A DNA stretch of 64,000 bases, from positions 3,318,001 through 3,382,000 of the forward strand of contig NZ_CP110389.1 in assembly GCF_026015985.1 (NCBI RefSeq). The letters run 5' to 3'. The notes under the pieces were generated by a model. The model searched no databases and was not told the DNA's origin. It saw nothing but the letters and a program-made list of their open reading frames with translations. Positions 55,890-64,000 of the stretch are shown here, in pieces (position 1 is the first letter of the stretch; each line of letters opens with the position of its first letter). Both the position numbers and the translations under genes were made by a program. The stretch comes from Rhodopseudomonas sp. P2A-2r (GTDB lineage: Bacteria > Pseudomonadota > Alphaproteobacteria > Rhizobiales > Xanthobacteraceae).

Positions 55890-57041
55890 GTGTTAAAGTT
55901 CTGGAAAATAAACTTTGCCGGTGTCCCGGATTACGTGCGTGTCGAGCTCATCGACATGCTGTTCCAGACGCGCGTGCCCCTGGCGATTTCCGGATGCCTG
56001 CTGGTCGGAATCTCGCTCCATATGGCAGCTCACTCTGCCAATAGTGGCGTGCTGTATGCGCTGAGTGCGACCGGCGCAGGCCTGACCGTCTTTCGTCTTT
56101 TCAGCGAGGTCGCCTACCATCGTCGGAAGCGACGCTGCGCCCTGAGCCTCGCCGAGGCGCTTCGCTGGGAGCAGCTATATACGTGGAGCAGCTTCAGTTT
56201 CGCCGGGGTCATCGGCCTGCTCGGCGCGATATCGTTCCTTGGGCCGAATCCTGCACACCAGTTGCTGACCACCGCGCTTGTGTTCGGATATGCCGCCGGC
56301 ATCGTCTGCCGGATCTCGGTTCGTCCCGCGATCGCTCTGCCGGCGCTCATGCTGGTCGCATTGCCGACGGCTGCGGCGGCGATCTCGCGGCTCGACAGCA
56401 ATTTCCATTTCTACGGGTTCATTCTTGTCGCCTTTCTGCTGGGAAGCTTCGAGACAGTCAGCTTCATCTACCGGCAGAATGTCGGGCAGATCTCGCTGAA
56501 GCACGAATTTGCCATCCTGGCCCGGCAGGACGTGCTGACTGGACTGTCCAACCGGCTCGGCTTTCACGAACGGCTTGCCGTCGCCGCCATGCATGCGCGC
56601 GCCAAGGGCGACCTGATAGCCGTCCACAGCGTCGACCTTGACCGCTTCAAGGAAGTGAACGACCGCTACGGCCATGACATGGGCGATGCCCTGTTGCGGG
56701 CCGTGGCCGAACGGATCACCGGCATCCTGCGCGAGGGCGATTTCGCCGTCCGCATGGGCGGCGACGAATTCGTGGTGGTGCAGTCGGCGGTCGGAAATCA
56801 CGAAGAGGCCATGCTGCTCGCCCGCCGCATCATCCGGATGCTGTCCGAACCCTTCGCGCTCGACGGCCATGACGTGTCCGTTGGCGCCAGCATTGGTATT
56901 GCCATCGGGCCGCAGGGCGACGATACGGTCGCGCTCACCACGGCCGCGGACAAGGCGCTCTATGCGGCAAAGAGCGCCGGCCGCAACCGGGCCTCCTTCG
57001 CGGGCGAGCACGGGATCGATCCGCTGGCGCGGGCAGGGTAG
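55890..57041 (+). CDS. Membrane-bound diguanylate cyclase
   Basis: 383 aa. Starts with GTG 55890 (LKFWKINFAG) after GAGGGT. About five to six hydrophobic segments make up residues 25-205, followed by a GGDEF domain: DVLTGLSNRLGFHERL, SVDLDRFKEVNDRYGHDMGDALL and VRMGGDEFVVVQ. The I-site REGD is present, so feedback inhibition by c-di-GMP is expected. The third GGDEF protein in this window. Confidence 0.9.
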   Translation: MLKFWKINFAGVPDYVRVELIDMLFQTRVPLAISGCLLVGISLHMAAHSANSGVLYALSATGAGLTVFRLFSEVAYHRRKRRCALSLAEALRWEQLYTWSSFSFAGVIGLLGAISFLGPNPAHQLLTTALVFGYAAGIVCRISVRPAIALPALMLVALPTAAAAISRLDSNFHFYGFILVAFLLGSFETVSFIYRQNVGQISLKHEFAILARQDVLTGLSNRLGFHERLAVAAMHARAKGDLIAVHSVDLDRFKEVNDRYGHDMGDALLRAVAERITGILREGDFAVRMGGDEFVVVQSAVGNHEEAMLLARRIIRMLSEPFALDGHDVSVGASIGIAIGPQGDDTVALTTAADKALYAAKSAGRNRASFAGEHGIDPLARAG

Positions 57042-57064
57042 CCTCGCGATCGAAGGTGCCGCCC

Positions 57065-57937
57065 TTACGCCTGCGGCACTAGCTTGTCCTGCGTCCGGGT
57101 ATCGAAGTCGCTGGCGTCGTGGCGCTCATGCAGCTGGCTGGCGGGATCGCCGGAGACGCGGTTGACCATGCGGCCGCGCTTCACTCCCGACCTTGCAGCG
57201 ATAGAAGCGGTCCAGCGCTGCAGGTTCTTGTAGCTCTGCACATCGAGGAAGGTGCCGGCGTCGCCATAGATCAGACCCTGCGCCAGCCCGCCATACCAAG
57301 GGAATACCGCGATGTCGGCGATGGTGTAATCGGGCCCCGCGAGATACTCGCTCTCGGCGAGGCGGCGGTCGAGGACGTCCATCTGCCGTTTGGTTTCCAT
57401 GGCAAAGCGGTCGATGGCATATTCGATCTTGGTCGGCGCATAGGCGTAGAAGTGGCCGAAGCCGCCGCCGAGATAAGGGGCGCTGCCCATCTGCCAAAAC
57501 AGCCAAGACAGGCATTCGGCGCGGCCTTCCGGCGTGGCCGGGATCAACGCGCCGAATTTTTCCGCCAGATGCAGCAGGATGGCGCCGGATTCGAACACCC
57601 GGATCGGCTTCGGACCGCTGCGGTCCATCAGTGCCGGGATCTTGGAGTTCGGATTGACCGCAACAAAGCCCGAACCGAACTGGTTGCCGTCGATCCTGAT
57701 CAGCCAGGCGTCGTATTCCGCGCCCTTGTGGCCGAGCGCCAGCAGCTCTTCCAGCATGATGGTGATCTTCTGGCCGTTGGGGGTCGCCAGAGAATAAAGT
57801 TGCAGCGGATGCTTGCCGACGGGCAATTCCTTCTCATGGGTCGGCCCGGCGATGGGACGGTTGGTGCTGGCGAACTTGCCGCCGTTTTCCTTGTTCCAGG
57901 TCCAGACGTGGGGCGGCGTATAGGGGGCGTCGGTCAT
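57065..57937 (-). CDS. yghU: YghU-like glutathione S-transferase (disulfide-bond oxidoreductase)
   Basis: 290 aa, longer than usual GSTs because of the N-terminal YghU/Nu-class extension (YTPPHVWTWNKENGGKFASTNRPIAGPTHEKELPVGKHPLQLYSLATPNGQKITIMLEEL). GSH-binding segment: NPNSKIPALMDR and FESGAILLHLAEKFG. The C-terminal helical domain has MGSAPYLGGGFGHFYAYAPTKIEYAIDRF. These enzymes reduce disulfides or peroxides. ATG 57937 fits; an upstream ATG at 57997 only adds an unrelated leader. Confidence 0.92.
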   Translation of the reverse strand: MTDAPYTPPHVWTWNKENGGKFASTNRPIAGPTHEKELPVGKHPLQLYSLATPNGQKITIMLEELLALGHKGAEYDAWLIRIDGNQFGSGFVAVNPNSKIPALMDRSGPKPIRVFESGAILLHLAEKFGALIPATPEGRAECLSWLFWQMGSAPYLGGGFGHFYAYAPTKIEYAIDRFAMETKRQMDVLDRRLAESEYLAGPDYTIADIAVFPWYGGLAQGLIYGDAGTFLDVQSYKNLQRWTASIAARSGVKRGRMVNRVSGDPASQLHERHDASDFDTRTQDKLVPQA

Positions 57938-58158
57938 CGGGCTGGCTCCGGGAGCAGTCGGGTTGGGCGGGGACCCGGAAGGCCGGGCGCTCGTCACACT
58001 TAGGCGATACGGGCGGAGGTTGCCAGATGGTGCAAGGGGCCGATGACGCGGGCGTGATCGCGAGGGCGTTCGACGCGGCGCGCTTTTTCATGGTCGCCTC
58101 GCCCGGATGTCGCTTGCCCCCGACGCGAGATATCGCCGTCACCGGCGCGAGCCTACGG

Positions 58159-58186
58159 TTGACGCTCTGCCGCTGCCTTGTAGATT
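58159..58186 (+). promoter_or_regulatory. Candidate promoter of the cytochrome P460 gene
   Basis: TTGACG (58159-58164), 16-bp spacer, TAGATT (58181-58186), 86 bp before the start codon. The rest of 57938-58272 shows no gene. Confidence 0.4.
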
Positions 58187-58272
58187 TGTGTCGTTTGCTC
58201 CGCCTGCGATGTGCGGGCGGTTGAGGCTCACCCGGGACCGGGCAGGCGCGCGGCCCCCAGGCACGGAGGCTG

Positions 58273-58824
58273 ATGATGGTACACACGTCGATAGTCCGCC
58301 TGACGGGCAGCGCGTTCGTCGCGCTGGTGGCGGCAGGGCTGATGGCGCTGGGCGGCAAGGCGATGTCGGCACCGGACAAGTACGCGGTACAGGTGCCGGG
58401 CGGCCTCGCCTTCGCAGAGTTCAGGGGCTACGAGGACTGGCAACTGGTCGCCGTCAGCCAGAGCGAGGAAGCGTTCGCCGCGATACTGGCCAATCCCGCG
58501 ACGATCGAGGCATATCGCAGCGGCGTTCCCGGCAACGGCAAGCCGTTTCCCGACGGCGCAAAAATCGCCAAGATCCACTGGAAGCTGACAAAGAGCGCCG
58601 AGGCGCCGGCACCGACCACGGTGCCGGGCGCGCTGCACGATGTGGATTTCATGGTTCGCGACAGCAAGCGATTTCCCGAAGGCGGTTGGGGCTATGCGCA
58701 GTTCAACTACGACGCCGCCTCCGACGCATTCGCCCCCGAAGGCAGCGGCAGCGATTGCGGCACCGCCTGCCATACGCTGGTGTCGGCAAAGGACTACGTC
58801 TTTACAGCCTACCCGAAGCGATAA
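58273..58824 (+). CDS. Cytochrome P460 family protein
   Basis: 183 aa. The signal peptide (SIVRLTGSAFVALVAAGLMA, cleavage near KAMSA) is followed by the P460 fold: YAVQVPGGLAFAEFRGYEDWQLVAVSQSEE, IAKIHWKLTKSAEAPAPTTVPG, DFMVRDSKRFPEGGWGYAQFNYD, and near the C-terminus a heme site GSDCGTACHTLV spaced CX3CH rather than CX2CH. These periplasmic c-type proteins oxidise hydroxylamine or detoxify nitric oxide, or have other heme roles. ATG 58273 is used, but MV at 58276 is possible. Confidence 0.85.
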   Translation: MMVHTSIVRLTGSAFVALVAAGLMALGGKAMSAPDKYAVQVPGGLAFAEFRGYEDWQLVAVSQSEEAFAAILANPATIEAYRSGVPGNGKPFPDGAKIAKIHWKLTKSAEAPAPTTVPGALHDVDFMVRDSKRFPEGGWGYAQFNYDAASDAFAPEGSGSDCGTACHTLVSAKDYVFTAYPKR

Positions 58825-58989
58825 GAGGGGCGCGATCGCCTTCGGCCCTGTGGCTCCGCTTCGCGTATCCGCGAGTTGTGTTTGCTAGTTCGCTTTCCGC
58901 AGCGCCGCGGTCTGTTTGGCAACTCAAGCGGCATCCGACGAGCATTTGCCGGCGACGCCGCCGGCATGTGGCGCCCCATGGAACCGGAT

Positions 58990-59964
58990 TCAAGCGGGCG
59001 GCGTGTCGGTGGCGCGAGCGTTTCGTTTCAGCTTGCGGTGAAGTGTGGCGCGGCTAATTCCGAGTGCCCTGGCGGCGGATGAGACATTGCCGTCGGCTTT
59101 TGCCAGCGCGCGATGCAGCACGCCGAGCTCCGCAGCCCCGAGGTCCAGCCCGGCGTCGCCGCCGGCATCGATCAGCAGCGCAACCGGCTTCGGGCTGTCG
59201 AGGGTGGCCTGCGTGATCTTGAGCGCCACGCGGGCCGCGCGCGTCGCGCCGGCCAGCAGATCGTCCGAATTCACCGCGAGCAATGCGTTGGCACGCAACA
59301 CAGGTGCGACAATGATGCGGCAGCGCGGAAACGCGAGCCTGAACAGCTCGGCTTCGATCTGTCTGGCCGCATCGGCGACGAGAACGCCAAGGAGGGCGAT
59401 GAGAGGATCCTTGAGACCCAAGCGATGGGACGATGCATCGATGGTCGCAACCAGTTTTCCCACGTGGTCGAAGATCGGCGCGGTGGTGCAACTCATCGAG
59501 GAGTTGCGCGACAGATAATGCTGATCCCTCAGGATCGTCACGGGGCGCTGCTCGATGATGCAGGTCCCGATCCCGTTTGTACCTTCGCTGCCCTCGGTCC
59601 ATATCGATCCGGGCCAGAGCCCGACGGCCTTGAAGAATTCGTCGTCAGGAGGCTTGCCGCGTCGGTCAACGATGAAGCCTTGAGAGTCTGAAAGCACAAT
59701 GCACGCTCCGGCATCGGCAACTGCGTTGGATATTCGATCCAGAACGGGTTGTGCGACGCGGATCAGCAGTTCGAGGGCCTGTTGCACGCGCGCTATTTCG
59801 AAGTCGGCCATGCGCAGCGGCGATCTGGAATCGCCGGGATCGAGCTTGTGGTAGCTCAACGAGCGTTTCCACGAAGCCACCAGCGAAGAGTGGGCTTCTC
59901 CTTTGGACTCTATTGCTGCCCGAATGTGAGCCGCATGACGATCGACCGAAGAACGGAATGTCAT
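58990..59964 (-). CDS. AcoR-type GAF-Fis regulator without AAA+ domain
   Basis: 324 aa. The N-terminal region and GAF-like domain follow the AcoR pattern (RSSVDRHAAHIRAAIESKG, LVASWKRSLSYHKLDPG, GSIWTEGSEGTNGIGTCIIEQRPVTILRDQHYLSRNSSMSCT). The C-terminus is a Fis-type helix-turn-helix (ALAKADGNVSSAARALGISRATLHRKLKRN). The central sigma-54 AAA+ module is missing. It probably binds DNA and an effector but cannot itself remodel sigma-54 polymerase. Divergent from the chemoreceptor gene. ATG 59964. Confidence 0.87.
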   Translation of the reverse strand: MTFRSSVDRHAAHIRAAIESKGEAHSSLVASWKRSLSYHKLDPGDSRSPLRMADFEIARVQQALELLIRVAQPVLDRISNAVADAGACIVLSDSQGFIVDRRGKPPDDEFFKAVGLWPGSIWTEGSEGTNGIGTCIIEQRPVTILRDQHYLSRNSSMSCTTAPIFDHVGKLVATIDASSHRLGLKDPLIALLGVLVADAARQIEAELFRLAFPRCRIIVAPVLRANALLAVNSDDLLAGATRAARVALKITQATLDSPKPVALLIDAGGDAGLDLGAAELGVLHRALAKADGNVSSAARALGISRATLHRKLKRNARATDTPPA

Positions 59965-60440
59965 TGAACTCGTCTCAATGGAGTGCGGCGGTTCACGCTT
60001 CCTGCTGTCGCCATTCTGTTGATAGGCCCGCTGATTGATTCGACGCAAAACTTAAACGAAACCGGAACTGTTAGTGAATCCCGTATTTCTACGGGATCGC
60101 TCGGTGCGCGACATGGTTCCGACGACGCGCAGGCGACGCAGTTGGTATCCAACGACGCGGCATGGACGATTGTCGTTTGAAGTGTAGCAGCCGTGCGACA
60201 CTGCACGCGCGTCAACCAATGGCGTTAGCAATCATCGAAGGCTTCGCGCCCAACATCGCCCTGCAATCATCGTCACCGGATTCGTCGTTGCGACGATCGT
60301 GAAGGGAGTTGCCGGATCGGGTAAGTTTGCTTCGGCGAGCCTGTTGCCCGGTCAGCATAAGGCGTTCCGTTGAGGGGCGCTCAGGGATTTTGTAGGCGAA
60401 ATGAATTTCCGGATCGCCGGACAACCTAGGAGATATTTCG
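59965..60440. promoter_or_regulatory. Regulator/chemoreceptor intergenic region with 20-bp palindrome
   Basis: 476 bp with no supportable gene. At 60078-60097 a perfect 8-bp inverted repeat ATCCCGTA-TTTC-TACGGGAT forms a clean palindrome suitable for a homodimeric regulator such as the adjacent Fis-type protein. The rest contains no clear -35/-10 or sigma-54 element. Confidence 0.45.
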
Positions 60441-62636
60441 ATGCGTCTATTTTCGTTCGCCGCGATCAAGTCGGTGCAGTTGAAGATTGCCCTGATCGCG
60501 GGGCTTTGCCTGGCGCTGACCGGCATCATGCTGATCGGTTTCAGTATCTACTCTGCACGGTCGACCCACCAGTATGTTACCGAGGCGGTTACGCGGTTGG
60601 TGGATACCCAGACCAAGGAGAGTCTCCTGAACCGGGCTTTCGGTGAGGCGCAGTCCATCCGCGGCGAACTGGATAGGGCTTTCGACAGTGCGCGCGCGAT
60701 GGCGCAAGCCTTCGCGGTGCTGGCCGACGATAAAAACAATGGGACTCCCATTGAAGCCCGCCGCGCGCAGCTCAATGCAGTGCTGCGCAACGTGCTGCAG
60801 TTGAATCCAATGTTCAACGGAACCTATTCCGCCTGGGAGCCGGACGCGCTGGACGGCAAGGATATGTCGTTCAAGGGACAGAAGCAGGTTGGCTCCGACA
60901 CTACCGGCCGGTTCTTGCCGTACTGGACGCGAAGCGCCAGCGGTTCGATCGCCATTCAGCCGCTGGTCGAGTACGACAGCAGCGCCTTGCATCCCAACGG
61001 CCTGATGAAGGGTGCGTGGTACATCAATCCGCTCGCCACCGGAAAAGAGAATGTACTTGGTCCGCTGCCTTACATTGTGCAGGGCCAGTCGGTGTTCCTC
61101 GCCACCATGTCGGTACCGATCGTGGTCGATGGACGCGTGCGCGGGGTTGCCGGCGCGGACTACAATTTGGAGTTCGTGCAGAAGCTGGCGGTAAAGATCA
61201 ATGCCTCGCTGTTCGGCGGCAAGGGGCAGGTTGCCATCCTCAATGACAGCGGCCTGATCGTTGCGAACAGCGCCAACCCCGGAGTCATCGGCAAGGCCGC
61301 CGCAGAGGCCAATCCGCGCTGGAGCGAAAGCCTGGCCGTGGTCCGTCGTGGCGTCGGTACGGTATTGGATGAACCGAACCAGGCCAACGTGGACGTCTAT
61401 TCGCCGATCAAGATCGGCCTGACCGAGACGCCGTGGTCGGTGCTTATTTCGGTGCCGCGCGATGTGGTGCTGGCATCCGCCCGCAGCCTCGATGTGGAGG
61501 TGAACGATCAGGCGCGATCCAGCCTGTTGTGGCAGCTTGGGCTCGGCCTGCTGATCGTTGCCGCCGCGGTATTCTTCATCTCGATGTTTGCGCGCAGCAT
61601 CGCGCGGCCGACACGGCGTTGCGCGGAATTTGCCAATGGAATTGCCAAGGGTGAATTCAACCAGACCCTCGAGATCCAGCAGGAAGACGAAGTCGGCGTG
61701 CTTGCCAGCGCTCTGCGCACCATGCAGGACGACCTGAAGCGCAGTATCGCGCAGCGGGCCGAGGCTCAGGCCCACGCGGATTCAGAGCGTCGGCGGATAA
61801 TGAACGAGCTGGCTGGCCAGTTCGAAGCCTCGGTCGGCGAGATCGTCGAGACCGTGGCGTCGGCGTCCACCGAACTGGAAGCGTCGGCGACGACGTTGAC
61901 GGCGACTGCTGTGCGATCGCAGGAACAGGCGATCGTGGTGGCCGCGGCATCCGAGGAGGCATCGACCAATGTGCAGTCGGTCGCGTCGGCCACCGAGGAG
62001 ATGGCGTCTTCGGTGAACGAGATCAGCCGGCAGGTGCAGGATTCCGCCAAGATGGCCCATGAGGCGGTGGCGCAGGCGCGGGAGACCAATAACCGTGTCG
62101 GTGAATTGTCCAGGGCCGCGGCACGCATCGGTGACGTAGTCGAACTGATCAACACCATCGCAGGCCAGACCAATCTGCTGGCGCTGAACGCCACCATCGA
62201 GGCGGCGCGCGCGGGCGAAGCCGGCCGCGGCTTTGCCGTGGTGGCGTCGGAGGTCAAGGCGCTGGCCGAGCAGACGGCCAAGGCGACCGGCGAGATCGGA
62301 CTGCAGATCGCCGGAATTCAGGCTGCGACCGATTCGTCGGTGGTGGCGATCAAGGAGATCAGCGACACGATCGGCCGGATGTCGGAAATCTCGTCGACCA
62401 TCGCCTCGGCGGTGGAGGAGCAGGGCGCGGCGACGCAGGAAATCTCCCGCAATGTCCAGCAGGCCGCACAGGGCACGATGCAGGTCAGCGCCAATATCGG
62501 CGACGTGCAACGTGGCGCCGGCGAGACCGGCTCGGCGTCCTCGCAGGTGCTGTCGGCGGCACAGTCCCTGTCCGGCGAAAGCAACCGGTTGAAGACGGAA
62601 GTGAGCCGGTTCCTCAACTCGGTACGGGCGGCCTGA
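60441..62636 (+). CDS. Methyl-accepting chemotaxis protein with Cache-type sensor
   Basis: 731 aa. First membrane helix (residues 14-35, [20 protein letters not shown]), a periplasmic double-Cache-like domain (residues 45-350: [70 protein letters not shown]), second helix (372-390), HAMP linker, then the cytoplasmic coiled coil with the CheA/CheW hairpin [12 protein letters not shown] and [30 protein letters not shown]. It starts with MRLFSF. Senses an unknown external ligand, often an acid or amine, and controls the flagellar motor. Confidence 0.94.
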   Translation: MRLFSFAAIKSVQLKIALIAGLCLALTGIMLIGFSIYSARSTHQYVTEAVTRLVDTQTKESLLNRAFGEAQSIRGELDRAFDSARAMAQAFAVLADDKNNGTPIEARRAQLNAVLRNVLQLNPMFNGTYSAWEPDALDGKDMSFKGQKQVGSDTTGRFLPYWTRSASGSIAIQPLVEYDSSALHPNGLMKGAWYINPLATGKENVLGPLPYIVQGQSVFLATMSVPIVVDGRVRGVAGADYNLEFVQKLAVKINASLFGGKGQVAILNDSGLIVANSANPGVIGKAAAEANPRWSESLAVVRRGVGTVLDEPNQANVDVYSPIKIGLTETPWSVLISVPRDVVLASARSLDVEVNDQARSSLLWQLGLGLLIVAAAVFFISMFARSIARPTRRCAEFANGIAKGEFNQTLEIQQEDEVGVLASALRTMQDDLKRSIAQRAEAQAHADSERRRIMNELAGQFEASVGEIVETVASASTELEASATTLTATAVRSQEQAIVVAAASEEASTNVQSVASATEEMASSVNEISRQVQDSAKMAHEAVAQARETNNRVGELSRAAARIGDVVELINTIAGQTNLLALNATIEAARAGEAGRGFAVVASEVKALAEQTAKATGEIGLQIAGIQAATDSSVVAIKEISDTIGRMSEISSTIASAVEEQGAATQEISRNVQQAAQGTMQVSANIGDVQRGAGETGSASSQVLSAAQSLSGESNRLKTEVSRFLNSVRAA

Positions 62637-62693
62637 GGGCGTCCCCAACATGCGCAAGGCGTCGGACCATGGTCCGGCGCCGTCGTCACTCAG

Positions 62694-62721
62694 GCAGCCC
62701 CGCGGTTCACCGCGGGGCTGC
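62694..62721. terminator. Bidirectional hairpin between the chemoreceptor and TctC genes
   Basis: Perfect 12-bp stem GCAGCCCCGCGG/CCGCGGGGCTGC around TTCA in the gap of the convergent genes. No T tract on either side. Confidence 0.65.
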
Positions 62722-62740
62722 GCCGATACCGGCGGTCGCG

Positions 62741-63710
62741 CTACTCGATCTTGATGTTGGCGTCGGTGATCACCTTGCGCCAGCGCACGATCTCGTCGCC
62801 GACGAAGGTGCGATACTCCTCCGGGGAACTGCCGACGGCGACGATGCCCTGGTCGTCGAGCTTCTTGCGCAGGTCGGGATCGGCCAGAGCCTTCTTGGCC
62901 TCGAGCGAGATGCGGTCGACGATCTCCTTCGGCGTGCCCGCGGGCGCGACGATGCCGGCCCAGGTGCCGGAGACGAAATCCGTCACGCCTTGCTCGGCCA
63001 TGGTCGGTACGTCGGCCGCCGCGGGAATGCGCTCCTTGGCGGTCACCGCGATGGCCTTGGCATTGCCGGCCCGCACCTGGGACATCAGCGGGCCGATCAC
63101 GTCGAACATGACGTTGATCTGGCCGCCGACCGTGTCCTGCAGTGCGCCGGACGTGCCCTTGTAGGGAATATGCTGCAGGTTGATGGCTTCGCGGCTCTTC
63201 AGCATTTCCATGGTCAGGTGCGCCGCCGAGCCGATGCCCGACGACGCGAAGTTGAGCTGGCCCGGCTTGCTCTTCGCCAGCGCGATCAGCTCTTTCATGT
63301 TGTTCGCCGGCAATGAGGGATGCGCGATCAGGATCAGCGGCGCCACCGACATCAGCGAGACGTAAGTGAGATCCTTCATCGTGTCGTAGGGCAGCTTCGG
63401 ATTGAGCGTCGCATTCACCGCGTGGGCCGCGATCACTGTGCCGATGGTGTAGCCGTCGGGTGCCGCCTTGGCGACGGAATCAGTGCCGATCACCGCGTTG
63501 GCGCCGGGTTTGTTCTCGATCACGATGGGCTGGCCCAGCGCCACCGCCATCTTCTCGGACACAAGGCGAGCCATCAGGTCGGTGTAGCCGCCCGGCGTAT
63601 ACGGCACCACCATGCGAGATCGGCCGGTTCGGCCAGCTCTGCGCCTGCGCGCTGCCGGCGCAGGCGAGGAGGACGGCGAGTGCGCCAAGCGCGCGGGGCA
63701 GGGATGTCAT
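62741..63710 (-). pseudogene. TctC/Bug-family solute-binding protein, frameshifted after the signal peptide
   Basis: The first frame from ATG 63710 encodes a signal peptide (MTSLPRALGALAVLLACAGS, cleavage near AQAQ) and WPNRPI. The following frame continues as MVVPYTPGGYTDLMARLVSEKM, ENKPGANAVIGTDSVAKAAPDGYT, INLQHIPYKGTSGALQDTVGGQIN to IKIE*, a normal Bug-family protein. One extra base near 63617 (ATCTCGC where ATCCGC is expected) separates them; removing it gives 322 residues. The orphan protein would bind a carboxylate for a tripartite transporter. Either a mutation or a sequencing error. Confidence 0.8.
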
Positions 63711-64000
63711 GCGATCGTTTCCTCGGTGGCGGTGCCTCGTCGCGGTGGCGGGGACACCGCAGCGCCAGCCTCGAGAGATGCACTCGTTATTGTATGAACT
63801 GCCTTTGGCGCACCGTCAGCCACTGCGGCCGGAGGTGCGATTCCCGCGCGCAGGCTAGCGCGGATGCCAGCCGGCGGGGAAGGAGGCGAATAGTCGCCGG
63901 GCCGCTGCCGTGGGGTGGAATTTGGCGCTAACCGGAGCAGGGCGCATCGCGCGGGGGCAGCGCGCCCGGTGCTCGCCCGGATGTGACTGGCCGCACGCCA
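63711..64000. other. Window end without supportable gene
   Basis: The last 290 bp lie upstream of the TctC-like gene on the minus strand. No start codon, tRNA or repeat that I can defend was seen; the longer open frames there show only high-GC shadow character. The promoter of the TctC gene is expected here. Confidence 0.4.

Noticed and set aside
57119..58003. 294-residue frame opposite the YghU-like gene
   Set aside because: No family resemblance, and the opposite strand encodes a well-recognised glutathione transferase.

Overview
The window is about 65 % GC, densely packed alphaproteobacterial chromosome. Protein sequences and gene order (tig-clpP-clpX-lon, glnB-glnA, rplM-rpsI, ctaA-metY, several Liv/TctC-type solute-binding proteins) point to the Nitrobacteraceae (Bradyrhizobium, Rhodopseudomonas, Tardiphaga group). 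The genus cannot be fixed from sequence alone. No phage, insertion sequence or CRISPR array was seen.

Layout. 1-7378: a same-strand catabolic operon with a cupin (5' end cut off), an HpcH/HpaI-type aldolase, a complete branched-chain-amino-acid-type ABC transporter (order K-F-M-G-H), a flavodoxin-fold quinone reductase and a FabG-like dehydrogenase. It ends at a 13-bp hairpin. 7667-7924: a tiny secreted Gly/Arg-rich protein. 7911-17466: an exopolysaccharide locus with polymerase/ligase, priming phosphoglycosyltransferase, GT4 glycosyltransferase and outer-membrane export lipoprotein on the minus strand. Divergent from these are a Wzc/GumC-like co-polymerase with a degraded kinase domain, a CelD-like acyltransferase, and a NodB-fold protein without its metal ligands. 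17473-25296: housekeeping and metabolism (DUF2842, heme A synthase, MetY, CoA-binding protein, ECHDC3-like crotonase, hotdog thioesterase, L13-S9, a diguanylate cyclase). 25416-31792: small enzymes, a frameshifted FlgC-like gene, then an IclR regulator with a CoA-transferase (two frameshifts) and two orphan periplasmic binding proteins. 31815-36887: AI-2E-type permease, the nitrogen genes glnA and glnB behind a good sigma-54 promoter, and the NAD(P)HX repair enzyme. 36891-45590: a copper-less multicopper-oxidase-like Tat protein, tRNA-Leu, the tig-clpP-clpX-lon proteostasis block and tRNA-Val. 45547-57041: mixed accessory genes: two more diguanylate cyclases, a Sel1 protein, an exported GH1 glycosidase, cytochrome b561, an exported SspB-like protein, an FMN reductase, CPBP, MEKHLA and MOSC proteins, and a beta-propeller/SRPBCC pair. 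57065-63710: a YghU-like glutathione transferase, a cytochrome P460, an AcoR-type regulator without an AAA+ domain, a chemoreceptor and a frameshifted TctC protein.

Three themes stand out. First, several proteins keep a familiar fold but have lost the catalytic or metal residues: the NodB-like protein, the multicopper-oxidase-like protein, the GumC kinase domain, the ECHDC3-like crotonase and, partly, the CPBP protein. Second, the ClpXP-adaptor fold SspB appears here behind a signal peptide, so the protein should lie outside the compartment where ClpXP works. Third, at least three genes are broken by one- or two-base indels. Assembly error and genuine decay cannot be told apart from this sequence alone.

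I found no convincing new multi-gene defence or mobile system. The most original candidates are the exported SspB-like protein and the inactive NodB homologue inside the exopolysaccharide locus.
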